From Lampris incognitus (taxonomy: Eukaryota > Chordata > Actinopteri > Lampriformes > Lampridae): a DNA stretch of 64,000 bases. Where the stretch lies: assembly GCF_029633865.1 (NCBI RefSeq), contig NC_079217.1:55342979-55406978 (forward strand), read 5' to 3'. Positions 21,601-36,209 of the stretch are shown piece after piece. Below the pieces are notes generated by a model. That model did not search any database. It saw only the letters and a program-made list of their open reading frames with translations, and had not been told where the DNA came from. Position numbers and translations under genes: made by a program. Position 1 is the first letter of the stretch; each line of letters begins with the position of its first letter.

Positions 21601-23908
21601 TGAGTGCAACCAATTGCCTTCAGAAGTTGCCTGATGATTGCTGAATGATCGAATGTTGACCTAATGACTAAATAGAGTCAACCTGTGTGTAATCTAATCT
21701 CAGTACAAATACAGCTGTTCTGTGACAGCCTCAGAGGTTTGTTAAGAGAATATTAGGGGAGCAAACAGCATCATGAAGTCCAAGGAACACACCAGACAGG
21801 TCAGGGATAAAGTTGTGGAGAAGTTTAAAGCAGGGTTAGGCTATAAAAAGATTTTCCAAGCTTTGAACATCTCACGGAGCACTGTTCAATCCATCATCTG
21901 GAAATGGAAAGAGTATGGCACAACTGCAAACCTACCAAGACACGGCCGTCCACCTAAACTTACAGGCCGAACAAGGAGAGCACTGATCAGAGATGCAGCC
22001 AAGAGGCCCATGGTGACTCTGGACGAACTGCAGAGATCCACAGCTCAGGTGGGGGAATCTGTACACAGGACAACTATTGGTCGTGCACTGCACAAATCTG
22101 GCCTTTATGGAAGAGTGGCAAGAAGAAAGCCATTGTTAAAAGAAAACCATAAGAAGTCCCGTTTGCAGTTTGCCAGAAGCCATGTGGGGGACACAGCAAA
22201 CATGTGGAAGAAGGTGCTCTGGTCAGATGAGACCAAAATTGAACTTTTTGGCCTAAATGCAAAACGCTATGTGTGGCGGAAAACTAACACCGCACATCCC
22301 TCTGAAAACACCATCCCAACATGGTGGTGGCAGCATCATGCTCTGGGGGTGCTTCTCTTCAGCGGGGACAGGGAAGATGGTCAGAGTTGATGGGAAGATG
22401 GATGGAGGCAAATACAGGGCAATCTTGGAAGAAAACCTGTTGGAGTCTGCAAAAGACTTGAGACTGGGGCGGAGGTTCACCTTCCAGCAGGACAGCGACC
22501 CTAAACATAAAGCCAGGGCTACAATGGAATGGTTTAAAACAAAACATATTCATGTGTTAGAATGGCCCAGTCAAAGTCCAGACCTGAATCCAATTGAGAA
22601 TATGTGGCAAGATCTGAAAACTGCCGTTCACAAACGCTCTCCATCTAATCTGACTGAGTTTGAGCTGTTTTGCAAAGAAGAATGGGCAAAAATTTCAGTC
22701 TCTAGATGTGCAAAGCTGGTAGAGACATACCCCAAAAGACTTGCAGCTGTAATTGCAACAAAAAGCGGTTCCACAAAGTATGACTCAGGGGGGCTGAATA
22801 CTTTTGCACACCGCACTTTTCAGTTTTTTATTTTTAAAAAACATTTAAAATCATGTATAATTTTCTTTGTACTTCACAATTGTGTGCCACTTTGTGTTGA
22901 TCTTTCACATAAAATTCCAATAAAATATATTTATGTTTGTGGTCGAAACGTGACAAAATGTGGAAAAGTTCAAGGGGTATGAATACTTTTGCAAACCACT
23001 GTACATTCTTTAAAATGTGAGCATAGCAGACCAGCAGAGCAAAGCTGCGGACCGCTGCTGCTCCACAGCTGGCTGTACCCCCCAAGTCAATTTAACTCTC
23101 TAAAACGTCAAGAGATGCTCTGTACTTTATTATGATGGGTTCAAATGTTCTTGTAACACACACACACAGACAATTTCACTCTTTCAGACCTTAAGAGAAG
23201 CTCTGTGCTCTGTACCTTATCATAATGTGTTCAAATGTTCTCGTACAATTTTGTTTTTGGTGAGAAACCTGAATAAACACAGCTGTTTGAAGGACAAATT
23301 GTGTTGACGGCAATATAAAATAGATATTAGAGAGGGGATTATAACCAGTTTAACTCCCTAACACTAATTCCAAGCAGCTTATAATACATAATTAAAGATA
23401 CTAATAAGATGTTTTTTAATCAAAGCAATTATTTAAATAAAAATACAATCATTTATTTCCTAATCAACTGAATAGTGTGTGTTTATGCAAATAGCCATTA
23501 TAGATGACAATAACAGAGTAAAAATATAACGTGTAGAATTTGGGATGGTTTACACCATCTTTGGGACAGTCTTGGGATGGTTCCAGGACACTGGTAAAAA
23601 AAAAGTTAGTTTGGAGCCGTGCAACAGCCAGTTCAATTTTGAATGGTACAGAAGAAAAATATGTTATATAAAGAGATTATAACAATAAGCCTACCTGCCA
23701 CCACAATCCTCTCTGGGACTTGCATCATAACACTGTGAGGGAGATGCTGCGATCCAGCATCAGAATCCTCGGGGACATAAGGGGCAACTTTGAGCATCTC
23801 TGGTATGCGCATTTGCTGGCTGATCCCCTCTGTGTACTCCAGTTCAAAGTGGATACGGTTCATCTCGGCCATCTCTGCCGTAGGGGATGGGAATGCTGCC
23901 CCGTTCAT
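10845..23908 (-). CDS. mff: Mitochondrial fission factor (mff)
   Basis: Tail-anchored outer mitochondrial and peroxisomal membrane receptor for the fission GTPase Drp1. Seven coding exons on the minus strand: 23695-23908, 20273-20445, 14501-14592, 13203-13367, 11415-11468, 11072-11156 and 10845-10976. They total 915 nt with matching phases, giving 304 aa. N-terminal motifs: [36 protein letters not shown] and [13 protein letters not shown] (the Drp1-binding region). The middle has [30 protein letters not shown] and [20 protein letters not shown]. The C-terminus has a coiled coil, [20 protein letters not shown], then the membrane anchor [18 protein letters not shown]. The 20273 boundary uses a weak donor, GAG|GTCAGG, chosen because it restores [15 protein letters not shown] against the family. 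The start MNGAAFPSP is the first ATG of its exon. Introns carry several transposons. Alternative exons are known in this gene and may be missed. Confidence 0.92.
11469..13202 (-). other. mff intron
   Basis: Intron between mff exons 4 and 5. Unannotated AT-rich sequence; I see no transposon boundary or other gene. Alternatively spliced mff exons could lie here but none is evident. Confidence 0.45.
13445..13501. repeat. GGAA/GGGA purine tract
   Basis: GGAAGGAAGGAAGGGAGGGAG-type runs continue into a run of G on the plus strand, within an mff intron. The G runs could form a quadruplex. Confidence 0.8.
15073..16995 (+). pseudogene. piggyBac transposase pseudogene
   Basis: Acidic N-terminus ([20 protein letters not shown]), then the catalytic domain: [18 protein letters not shown] near 16075 (usual IDEQM, so first D kept, next E changed to K), [20 protein letters not shown] (second D) and [19 protein letters not shown] (third D). 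The reading frame is broken by a stop after 15486, changes of frame near 16075-16160 and another stop near 16576, so about three to four breaks. The N-terminal part also carries an in-frame duplication at 15581-15784. It cannot make a functional transposase. Confidence 0.85.
15581..15784 (+). repeat. In-frame 102-bp tandem duplication in piggyBac ORF
   Basis: Two copies with a 102-bp period encode [20 protein letters not shown] and the following [14 protein letters not shown] twice (34 residues each). They differ at very few bases, so the duplication is more recent than most of the decay around it. Confidence 0.9.
17560..17935 (-). mobile_element. tRNA-derived SINE, minus orientation
   Basis: Read on the minus strand it starts GGTGGCGCAGTGGTTAGCGC (A-box) with GGTTCGAGCTC (B-box), then the conserved body with CATGTTCTCCCTGTGTCTGC and GGTGAATCGGCCGTACTAAA, an (AC)n-rich middle, and the tail GACTGCTGGAATAGGCTCCA. 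It ends in a CATCCATCCATTATC-type simple repeat. The most complete of the copies here. Confidence 0.75.
18623..18652. repeat. (TA)n microsatellite at Tc1 insertion site
   Basis: A run of TA abuts the left end of the fold-back Tc1 element, and a shorter run follows its right end at 19850-19865. Tc1 elements insert at TA. Confidence 0.85.
18653..19849. mobile_element. Fold-back Tc1-like derivative (palindromic)
   Basis: Both ends read CACTACCGTTCAAAAGTTTG inward, flanked by TA. Two inverted arms of about 540 bp (18653-19190 and about 19313-19849) are nearly identical and each encodes the transposase N-terminus [20 protein letters not shown] with the paired-like helix-turn-helix. The right arm, on the minus strand, runs on to [16 protein letters not shown]; the left arm stops earlier at the shared junction. 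The unit therefore consists of two 5' halves of one Tc1 joined head to head with the 3' halves lost. It lacks the catalytic DDE domain and can move only in trans. Confidence 0.85.
21382..23001 (+). mobile_element. Tc1-like transposon, nearly complete
   Basis: Terminal inverted repeats carry GGCTTGCAAAAGTATTCATA on the left and, complementary, CAGTGGTTTGCAAAAGTATT on the right, followed by TA at 23002. The first bases of the left end (AACATGG for CAGTGG) are mutated, so that end is approximate. It encodes one Tc1 transposase and is inserted in the hAT-like element above. Confidence 0.85.
21773..22792 (+). pseudogene. Tc1 transposase, one frameshift
   Basis: Starts [20 protein letters not shown], with a paired-like DNA-binding domain (residues 1-120, AT-hook-like GRPPK at the linker), then the DD34E domain: [14 protein letters not shown] (first D), [11 protein letters not shown] (second D) and [11 protein letters not shown] (E). 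A deletion of a few bases near 22317, in the segment normally reading IPTVKHGGGSIM, shifts the frame; otherwise the protein is full length for the family (about 340 aa). Confidence 0.9.
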
Positions 23909-24706
23909 TTGGCTGTACAACACAAGAGTCCTTAAGTTTGAGAACAAATCTTGTTGATCATACAGTGATGATCAAGGGAAGAATATGAGTTTTTAAAAAG
24001 TGAAAACTGTTTTCTCTTCTTTTTTTTCTATTTCAGTCCTGTTCAAACTCTTGTTTCGCATTTATAGGCAGATGGCATTGTTATGGCAATCACTGAAAGC
24101 TAACAGTGAAGCTTATGCTACTGAAAATATGTTCCTCTTCATACTCTAATTTTCCACCGTCTTAAACTAGTGAGTATACATATGTAGAGACATAAATCAT
24201 GAAGCAATATCGCTAATAGAATTTCCTCAACCTCAGAGAATGTCGTACATCTGATGTGCTATAGTCAAGCTTCTAAATATTCGTGATGTTGTCATAAGAC
24301 GGTATCAAACAGTCTTCTTACGGCTGACAGAAACTCGACATTGATTAGCCTGCTTAGCTATACTGTTATCTCTATACTCAGACAAGTTAACCACATGACT
24401 AATACTAGCTAGCTACCTTTAACTGTTAACAAGTCATATAAGACAGCATGACAGTGGATCTAAATGCACGATAAATAGTGAAATAGACATGTTCGGATAT
24501 CTACAGAATCTACTCTGATTTTCTGACTGAGCAGGTTGACATACTACGTTTCCTCTCGTACTGGGCGGCTAAGTGAATTTCTGGTGAGCAACTATCTTGG
24601 GCTTGTCTGACCTCAACTGATGGAAGCCGCCGATAATTTTGGCTGCAGAATATCAGCTAGCGTCATTTAACAGGCTAGCTTAAGCGCGTTCGTTTCAGTC
24701 TCTTAC

Positions 24707-24860
24707 CTCACGGTGTGTTGTTGGAGACGTTTCAGCGGAAGTCTTTGCACAAAAACCCAGACGTGTAAGTATAAATGAATTCAGCTCAAGAAACTTGATA
24801 ACGCAATGGTGAAACGGACGAGCATCCTCGTGAACTGTTGTACAAAAGGACCCCTCTGTT
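24707..24860 (-). other. mff: Possible 5' untranslated exon of mff
   Basis: A good minus-strand donor, CGTGAG|GTAAGA, lies 800 bp upstream of the first mff coding exon in a region with few long repeats. An upstream ATG here opens only a 14-codon frame (MLVRFTIALSSFLS). The upstream limit of the exon is a guess. Confidence 0.35.
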
Positions 24861-25034
24861 CGTGGAGAAGGACCCAAACAGGAAAAACTGTGATTAAGCA
24901 CAGGAAGTTACGTCAAGACGTAATTTACGTAATTTACACCAAGAAATTACGTTAAACGAAACGAACAGTGCCGCATCGTTCGATTGCCACATTTTACTTT
25001 ATTTTGAGAAATGTGTAATTGTAAATAATAAATA

Positions 25035-25130
25035 CCCTGTGATGGACTGGCGGCCTGTCCATGGTGTCTTCCCGCCTGCTGCCCAATGACTGCTGGGATA
25101 GGCTCCAGCTCCAGCGGCTTGAGTGAGTGA
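25035..25130 (+). mobile_element. SINE 3' fragment
   Basis: Contains CCTGTGATGGACTGGCGGCC and GACTGCTGGGATAGGCTCCA followed by GTGAGTGAATGAA, the 3' part of the SINE family seen complete at 17560-17935. The head is missing. Confidence 0.65.
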
Positions 25131-25668
25131 ATGAAATACAACGTACTGATGCGTTCACAAGTCACTTATTAATTTAAGCAAATGACGAATGCGACGAGGA
25201 TTGGTTGGCTTATTATTATTATTGCAGTTGAGTGTGTGTTTATCAACTGGGATAATAAACAAATGTTTTTTCGCTTTCAAAAACGTTTTCACATTCTTTA
25301 TTCTATCCTGAAATCCATTATTTCAGCAGTCAAATAGTATTATGTACTGATTGTTTGACCTCTTAATAATGGCTCAATTAATATGACTTGTATATCCTCA
25401 ATTGGCATAACCCTTTCTACAGTAGGCGAGCTTGTTTTGAATTGAACCCCATTGTTGACCCATGAGTGAAGAAAATCTTGATGATTACAGTAATAACTTT
25501 AGCTAACATGGTCCTTTAAGGCTTCTGGATATTATCTGCAGTTTATTACATCAGTCAGGTCTATCTGGAGTAGTCAGTCCCTTTAAGACCCATTTTGGGA
25601 TACCTGTTCCATTTGCCACACCAACACCAACAACTAATTTGCTTCCTTTGTGTTCGTGGCAATACATA

Positions 25669-27253
25669 CAGTGCATCCGGAAAGTATTCACACCCCTTCA
25701 CTTTCCCCACATTTTGTTAGGTTACAGCCTAATAATAATGACAAAGTGAAAAAGGTTTTGTAGATTTTTTTACAAATTTATTAAAAATAAAAAACTGAAA
25801 TATTGCATGTACATAAGTATTCACACCCTTTGCTATGACACTCAAAATTGAGCTCAGGTTCATCCTGTTTCCACTGGTCATCCTTGAGATGTTTCTACAT
25901 CTTGATTGGAGTCCACCTCTAGCAAATTCAATTGATTAGACATGATTTGGAAAGGCACACACCTGTCTATATAAGGTCCCATTGTTGACAGTGCATGTCA
26001 GAGCAGAAACCAAGCCATGAAGTCAAAGGAATTGTCTGTGGACCTCCGAGACAGGATTGTATCGAGGCACAGATCTGGGGAAGGGTAAAAAAAAATTCCA
26101 CAGCTTTGAAGGTCCCAAAGAGCACAGTGGTCTCCATCATTCATAAATGGAAGAAGTTTGGATCCACCAGGAGTCTTCCTAGAGCTGGCCGCCCAGCCAA
26201 ACTGAGCAATCGGGGGAGAAGGGCCTTGGTCAGGGAGGTGACCAAGAACCCGATGGTCACTCTGATAGAGCTCCAGCGTTCCTCTGTGGAGATGGGAGAA
26301 CCTTTCAGAAGGACAACCATCTCTGCAGCACTCTGCCAATCAGGCCTTTATGGTAGAGTGGCCAGACGGAAGCCTTTGCTTAGTAAAAGGCACATGACAG
26401 CCCGCTTGGAGTTTGCCAGAAAGCATCTAAAGGACTCTCAGACCATGAGAAATAAGATTCTCTGGTCTGATGAAACCAAGATTGAACTCTTTGGCCTGAA
26501 TGCCAAACGTCACGTCTGGAGGAAACCAGGCACCTCTCATCACCTTGCTAATACTATCCCTACAGTGAAGCATGTTGGTGGCAGCATCATGCTGTGGAGA
26601 TGTTTTTCAGCGGCAGGAACTGGGAGACTAGTCAGGATCGAGGGAAAGATGAATGGAGCAAAGTACAGAGAGATCCTTGATGAAAATCTGCTCCAGAGCG
26701 CTCAGGACCACAGACTGGGGCGAAGGTTTACATTTCAACACAACAACGACCCTAAGCACACAGCCAAGACAACGAAGGAGTGGCTTTGGGACAAGTCTGT
26801 GAATTTCCTTGAGTGGCCCAGCCAGAGCCCAGACTTGAGCCCCATTGAACATCTCTGGAAAAGACCTGAAAATAGCTGTGCAGCGACGCTCCCCATCTAA
26901 CCTTACAGAGCTCGAGCGGATCTGCAGAGAAGAATGGGAGAAATACCCCAAATATAGGTGTGCCAACCTTGTAGCTTCGTACCCAAGAAGACTTGAGTCT
27001 GTATTCGCTGCGAAGGGTGCCTCAACCAAGAACTGAGTAAAGGGTGTGAATACTTATGTACATGCAATATTTCAGTTTTTTATTTTTAATAAATTTGCAA
27101 ACATTTCTACAAAACCTTTTTCACTTTGTCATTATGGGGTATTGTATGTAGATTGATGAGGGGAAAAAAGAATTTAATCCATTTTGGAATAAGGCTGTAA
27201 CATAACAAAATGTGGGGAAAGTGAAGGGGTGTGAATACTTTCCGGATGCACTG
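25669..27253 (+). mobile_element. Tc1-like transposon, complete ends
   Basis: Exact ends CAGTGCATCCGGAAAGTATT and its inverted copy, each flanked by the TA target duplication (25667-25668 and 27254-27255). About 1.58 kb, the usual Tc1 length. The internal repeats and transposase differ from the Tc1 at 21382-23001, so this is a separate family. Confidence 0.92.
26017..27036 (+). pseudogene. Tc1 transposase, about two frameshifts
   Basis: Begins MKSKELSVDLRDRIVSRHRS in one frame, shifts at the A-run near 26090, continues through the helix-turn-helix (VPKSTVVSIIHKWKKFGSTR), [14 protein letters not shown] (first D), FQHNNDPKHTA (second D) and SPDLSPIEHLW (E), then shifts again near 26865 before [16 protein letters not shown]. 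All three catalytic acids are kept. The breaks suggest a copy inactive on its own. Confidence 0.9.
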
Positions 27254-27255
27254 TA

Positions 27256-28809
27256 TATCATCAGATGGTACCCTGCAGCAGATCTGTGTTTTCTGTCCAA
27301 AAACTTTTACCAAGTGGAGGAGGAATACAGGGAAGGAAGATTTCCTGGTTTTGTATTGTTCTCTGAGACAATCCTTCCAAATATGAAACACATCGGCTTT
27401 GATGAAAATGTGTCACATCTTTGTCTTTCCTTTACCGGAAATTCACATTTTAACACTAGCTGACTTTCAATTCTCTGTTTTTTCTTTTTAATTTTTTGGG
27501 GTTTTTTTGTGTTTTTTTGCACTCCCGGTATCACATTTTATAGCTGTCAGCCATTAATAACTCTTAAACAGCGAAATCAAATTTTACTATTTCCTCCCAT
27601 AGCAATGGAGAAATTAAAACAAATTTCAAGTAAAAATGTCACACTGATGACTGATTTCCTGACAACATTAATCATGAAAATTGTCTCAGTCAACTATGAT
27701 TACCATTGGATGTTTATCATGACACACTTTCTCGTTGACATGGGAACAATGTGGACCTTACTAGGTCATTTTGTTAAGTTTTTAAAGTAATAAAGTTATG
27801 TCTGTTTTAAAACATATTATTTGTCAGTACATATTCAGCCTATGATAAAATGCAGCTTTATAAAATGGTTTTAGCAGTTAGTGGTCCTCACACCACATTG
27901 TGAGGGGGTGATGGAGTACATAACATGCCTTCACTGCAGGGTGAAATTGGAAAAATGCAAGAGTTTCAATTAACAAGAATGGCACTTTTTTAAATGGAAC
28001 ATGTTTTGTCCCAAGTCTCAACAGCCAGTGAAAAATGAGTCTGGTGTGCGTAATCAGACAAAGTTGGAAATATTGTATTCTTTTCCACATGGTTAGCTTA
28101 TTTTTGTGAAAATGCCTGCTTAGTATATTGGTAAAGGAAAAATCAAGTCAACAGCTCAAGTTCAATCTGGAAATGTATGCTCACTTAAGCCTTCAGCAAA
28201 ATTAGTTTTAAATGAGGCTTGCGTATCCCCAAATTGATGCAACTGAGGCAATGTGTAAGATAATGGGGCCATCCCATACTTCCCATAAGCAGCCCCAGTT
28301 GTCATAGAAAAGCAGTTCTGCACGACCATGACTCCCCCACTTTGATAGCGCTGGTGAAGGACATTAGTTGTTAGTGTTTGTTTATTTGCAAAAATTGCAT
28401 TGAACAGACAAGCTGTAAAATAAAGGCGGGTTACACCAGTGAAGGTTAGCATTATGTAAATCACTATTCTTCAGCATTGATCAAAACACAACAGCTGAGG
28501 ATTTCAGCAGTGACTGAATTTGGTCTGCACCAACAGCAGCAATAGGGTTGCGAAGCAAAAAGATCAATGTGCCTACTTTTGTGTTATGTCTGCTTATTAA
28601 CTACGTTATTGTTTTATATCTTGTGTTTATCTATAAATTGGCCTGCTCAGTCCTGGAAAATAGTTTAAGCATGAGACCTCCTGTGTCCACCCAGAGGGGC
28701 ACTCTGAATGCCATGTTTGATTTGTTGATTATAAAGCAATTGACATGTAAATTGTGAGCTGAAATGTGAACATTATGGGATAACAAAAAGTCAAAATTAA
28801 ATGCACTAA
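27256..28809. other. Intergenic, nothing recognised
   Basis: AT-rich DNA right of the Tc1. Short open frames show no family features, and I see no repeat boundaries. Confidence 0.4.
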
Positions 28810-29140
28810 AACTGTTATGCAATTTGAATTGCTCCAACAATGCTTCAAGGCAAATTTCCTTAGCCTCAATGTGCAGAGGACAAAGGACATGGTTAAAGAC
28901 TTCAGGCAGAAAACACGTGAGACATCTAACCACTGGAAGAGAAACACCAGACAGATTGGAAGAATAAAAATACCTGGATGTCATCATAGTGGACAGAATG
29001 ACCTTTGGAATAGACTTAAGGGTATGCTAAATATCAGTCAAGAGTCTTTTTTTTCTCTCCGAAAACTCAGAAGATGGAACATCAACTTGTCAGAGCTGCA
29101 AGCTTTTTGCAGCTGCTTTAACAGCTCAATACAAACGTTA
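28810..29140 (+). mobile_element. LINE remnant (reverse transcriptase C-terminal part)
   Basis: Translated pieces LSLNVQRTKDMVKDFRQKTR and FFSLRKLRRWNINLSELQAF resemble the thumb and C-terminal part of non-LTR reverse transcriptases (usual forms NKTKEMVIDFRR and YFLRKLRSFNV). The frames are interrupted and the rest of the element is absent. The exact clade is uncertain. Confidence 0.5.
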
Positions 29141-29289
29141 GGCCTCACAGTACGGTTTGGTTCCCTAAATAAAACCTAACCAATAAACCCAGAGTAGGTG
29201 ACATTATTGAGCAGAAAACAGCTCAGTGGGAAGCCTCAAAGAATTCTCAGACAACTTTAACAAATTTAAGGGAAAGAAGAAGAAAGCCA

Positions 29290-29620
29290 ATTTATTTTGT
29301 CATTGTACAGGTTATGATGAATTTGTCCTCCGCATTTAACCCATCGTATTGTATAGGAGCAGTGGGCAGCTGCAGCGCCCGGGGACCAACTCCAGTTCTT
29401 CATTCCATTGCCTTGGTTAGGGATACAGACAGGAGAATGAACCCTAACATGCATGTTTTTGTGATGGTGGGAGGAAACCGGATCACCCGGAGGAAACCCA
29501 TGCAGACATGGGGAGAACATGCAAACTCCACACAGAATGGACCTGGGACGGCCCGGGGTTCGAACCCAGAACCTTCTTGCTGTGAGGCAACAGTGCCACT
29601 GGGCCACCGTACACCCCAGA
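29290..29620 (-). mobile_element. tRNA-derived SINE, minus orientation
   Basis: On the minus strand: GTGGCCCAGTGGCACTGTTG (A-box part), GGTTCGAACCCC (B-box), then the body with CATGTTCTCCCCATGTCTGC, and the tail with GTTGGTCCCCGGGCGCTGCA, a 3' part shared with the copy at 9733-10060 rather than with that at 17560. So two SINE subfamilies share one body. Confidence 0.75.
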
Positions 29621-29910
29621 GGAGGGAACCATTAAAAGAGGACAAAGACTAACGGCATCCTCTTAACCATGTTTTAAAAACCTGGTCATCGGAATGAAGA
29701 CTATGATACTTGACCTTCAAAACAAGGCGAGCTTCCAGTAGCTTTGTGCCCACACCTGTTAGATTCAAATCATGCAGATCTGAATGTGAACACTGGAAAG
29801 CCATCACATGAAATCTTACTTGATTGCACTCATCTTCATTAATACTTTACTACTTATGTAGCCGCTATTGTTGGCTACTGCAACGGCAGTCTGTATTAAT
29901 AGAACACACA

Positions 29911-29945
29911 CACACACACGCACGCACACACGCGCGCGCGCGCGT
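29911..29945. repeat. (AC)n/(CG)n microsatellite
   Basis: Alternating purine-pyrimidine tract ending in CGCGCGCGCGCG, which could adopt Z-DNA. Confidence 0.85.
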
Positions 29946-30494
29946 CTTCATAAACACAAGGTAAATTATAAAGATCATCACGAATTTGCACATTTGCTGC
30001 CTTTAATCGTCAATGGGGCGGCTTCATTGTAATCGACTTATATCTATGAACTTAAGGCTATCTATTAACAATCGATCACATTAGGATGGATTTTATGGAT
30101 TGCCAATGTACTTCCCTCGCGGTTTGGGTAAACACAGAGGCGATGTCGGAGCGGAGCTGCTTGTATGGACATAGAGAGTGAAAGTGAGGGATATGACCAT
30201 CAGGTCAGAGCTGACGGCTCCAGTGACTGTGGGTGGCGCGTGCAACGGCGTTTAGACTGGGACCAGTCAGTCAGTCACCACGGGACCAGTATACCCGGTG
30301 CAGAATATTACGAGGAAACTGGAAAACCGGAGTGAAGAGAAGTAGCACGAAAAGACCAGAACCAACTTTTCGGAGCCTGTCCCAATATTCACTGCGGCGC
30401 CAGGATGCTCTTCATTTGACAGACAAAAGGCAGCAGCAGCAGCAGCACCGACTGCAGCTACCGCTCCTGCTCGTTCTGTCAGCCGCCGGTCTGA

Positions 30495-33914
<3,420 letters not shown>

Positions 33915-35462
33915 GTGAGTTACCATCCCAGAGTCTGCAGTGACTTCAACAACACTGCAAATATTTAACTCCACAGGTGCAGCGTTGTGTGAATGAAATG
34001 ACCAACATCTTCAGAGGACAGCGTGTTGTTAAAGTTCAAATAGACCCAAAAGTGACCTTGTGCTTCCCTCTCTGGCAAACTGCAGAGTTCTGGGCTGTGA
34101 GTGGCTGAGGCGACTCTGTGGGGGGTGTTGGGGGTAATTAAAGGTAGTAGAAATGCTCTCTGGGAGGATTGGTTTCCTTTGAAGGCTGGAGCCTGGGGTG
34201 CTCTGTTTAACTCAACACTGCCCCTGTTTTCTGAAAACTGGATGTTTATGAGAGCTTGTGCAGCTCTGTCTCCCAGTGGCTAAGAAAGTTATGTCAAACT
34301 GAACACTGCAAGGGGTTTTGTCATATATCGTAGAACTGGAGCATATTGTAGGGTAGAAATACAGGTATGTGTAATTCTTGGCAGCAGTATCGACTATATC
34401 GTGGAGCTTTTACAGAGCAAAACCGCTACGGTGCCATCTAATATTAGAAAGGGAATTTGGAGAGCAAAATGGAAGCTTAAAGGAGGGAGAAAAACAGAAT
34501 GTCCAGCACAATATTTCCCAGGTGCCCCCAGGCTTGAATGTACTTTACAAGGCAGGACTGAAACGCCCCCCCCGCCCCGCCCCGCCCCCCATCAAAGCAT
34601 GATGGCAACTACCTGAGCTTGCACAAGATATTCTCGTCTTTATCCAGTCGTTTTTTCTCTCCTTGTCTTCTGTTTGACCTCTGGTGGTCTCGATCAACAT
34701 TCAAACAGACAAGGTGATGTTTGTTCGTTGTTTGGGAGAGAAAAAGCAGAACAGAGAGACGGTGGTGGGTTGACCCTTTTGGTATGCAGGCACGTGCGCG
34801 CGCGCGCGCACACACACACAAATAGGAGCTTTCTCACAGATTCCCCCAGCGTTCCCAGGCAGAAGGGTATGCCTGATGCCTGATGCCTGCAAGGGTCCTT
34901 TACAACAGCCTTTCTCTGGCCAGGAGATTTCACAGGAACGTGTCATTGTTTGTTTGAGGTAACTTGCCTGCACGTTTGGTTGACAGGGGGTCTTTGATTT
35001 TTCACACAATGCAGTGCCAATAGGGTACAGAAAATAGACATATTTAACAGATCTCCCTCTCCTTTGCCTCCCCCTTTCCCTCATCTTTTCCGTTGCCTGT
35101 GCTTCAATTCCCCTCTGCGAGAACTCACCTTGTGTCCCTTCTCTTATCCATAAAGGTTTTTCCTTTACTCACTTCTCGGAATGGATTTATCTCTTTCTGC
35201 TTGTGCCAGAGTCATTATACAGCCCACGGATTAAGCCAAGGTTCTGCTTTCAGCATGTTTTCCCCCGTTTCTACCATGACTTGCTGCAGAAGCGAATACT
35301 TAACATTACAGTGATCCTTACATTGTAATGCTTTCGGTCCAGATACAAAGTCATTTTTAGAACAATTTGGCTGTGCTACTATCTTAAAAAAAAACGTTCT
35401 TGGGAATCAAAGAAAGTTGAATCAGTTTATCTGGATACAACGCTTGTTTGTATTTTTTTTGG
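33915..35462 (+). other. megf6 intron, nothing recognised
   Basis: Begins at the donor GTGAGT of the fourth exon. Contains a C-rich run near 34567 and a CG/CA run near 34795 but no exon or transposon I can name. Confidence 0.45.
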
Positions 35463-35905
35463 GGGGGGGGTTCCTCAATTTTTCTGCCCAACTGTAGTAT
35501 ATGGCCAATTACCCTACTCTTCTGAGCCGTCCCAGTCGCTGCTTCACCCTCTCTGCCGATCCGGGGAGGGCTGCAGACTACAACATGGCTCCTCCAATAC
35601 ACGTGGAGTTGCCAGCCGCTTCTTTTCACCTGACAGTGAGGAGTTTCGCCAGAGGGATGTAGCGCGTGGGAGGATCACGCTATTCCACCCAGTTCCCCCT
35701 CCCCTTCAATAGGCACCCTGATCAACCAGAGGAGGCGCCAGTGCCGCGACCAGGACACATACCCACATCCGGCTTCCCACCTGTAGACAGGGCCAGTTGT
35801 GTCTGCAGGGGCGCCCAACCAAGCCGCAGGTAACACGGGGATTCAAACTGGGATCCCCGTGTTGGCAGGCAATGGAATAGACCGCTACGCTACTCGGACG
35901 CCCAT
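35463..35905 (-). mobile_element. tRNA-derived SINE of a second type
   Basis: On the minus strand the head reads GTCCGAGTAGCGTAGCGGTC (A-box) and TTTGAATCCCCGTG (B-box), followed by a GC-rich body and a G/A-rich end. It differs from the SINE family at 9733, 17560 and 29290. Confidence 0.65.
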
Positions 35906-36045
35906 ACAACGTTTATTGACAGATATGTTTCATCACTCATCTAATTGACCTCTTCAGTCTAAACTGACTGCAGGTATCCCCACCCTTATAAATAATATAG
36001 TTGCATAACGACCAAAACCAACGACCAGTTTCATGTGCAGATATA

Positions 36046-36140
36046 GGTGTGACTATTAACTAGTTTTAATGGCTATAGTACTAGTACATAGAGGTATGAC
36101 TATTAACTAGTTTTAATGGCTATAGTACTAGTACATAGAG
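36046..36140. repeat. 47-bp tandem duplication
   Basis: Two copies with a 47-bp period containing GACTATTAACTAGTTTTAAT, differing by one base near the start. Confidence 0.9.
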
Positions 36141-36209
36141 GATTTGGGAATGTTTGCAATCACATTATTGCAATTATTGGATTACAGTGGATTACTGAAC
36201 ATGCATAAA

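Larger units (their letters stand above)
20820..23621. mobile_element. Non-autonomous hAT-like element hosting a Tc1
   Basis: The left end reads CAGGGCTCCAGACTAACGG and the right end, on the complementary strand, CACGGCTCCAAACTAACTTT, a hAT-style terminal inverted repeat. Flanking 8-mers TAACAATC and CAACAGCC match at only 5 of 8 positions. No hAT transposase is present. A Tc1 copy sits inside at about 21382-23001. All lies within an mff intron. Confidence 0.5.
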
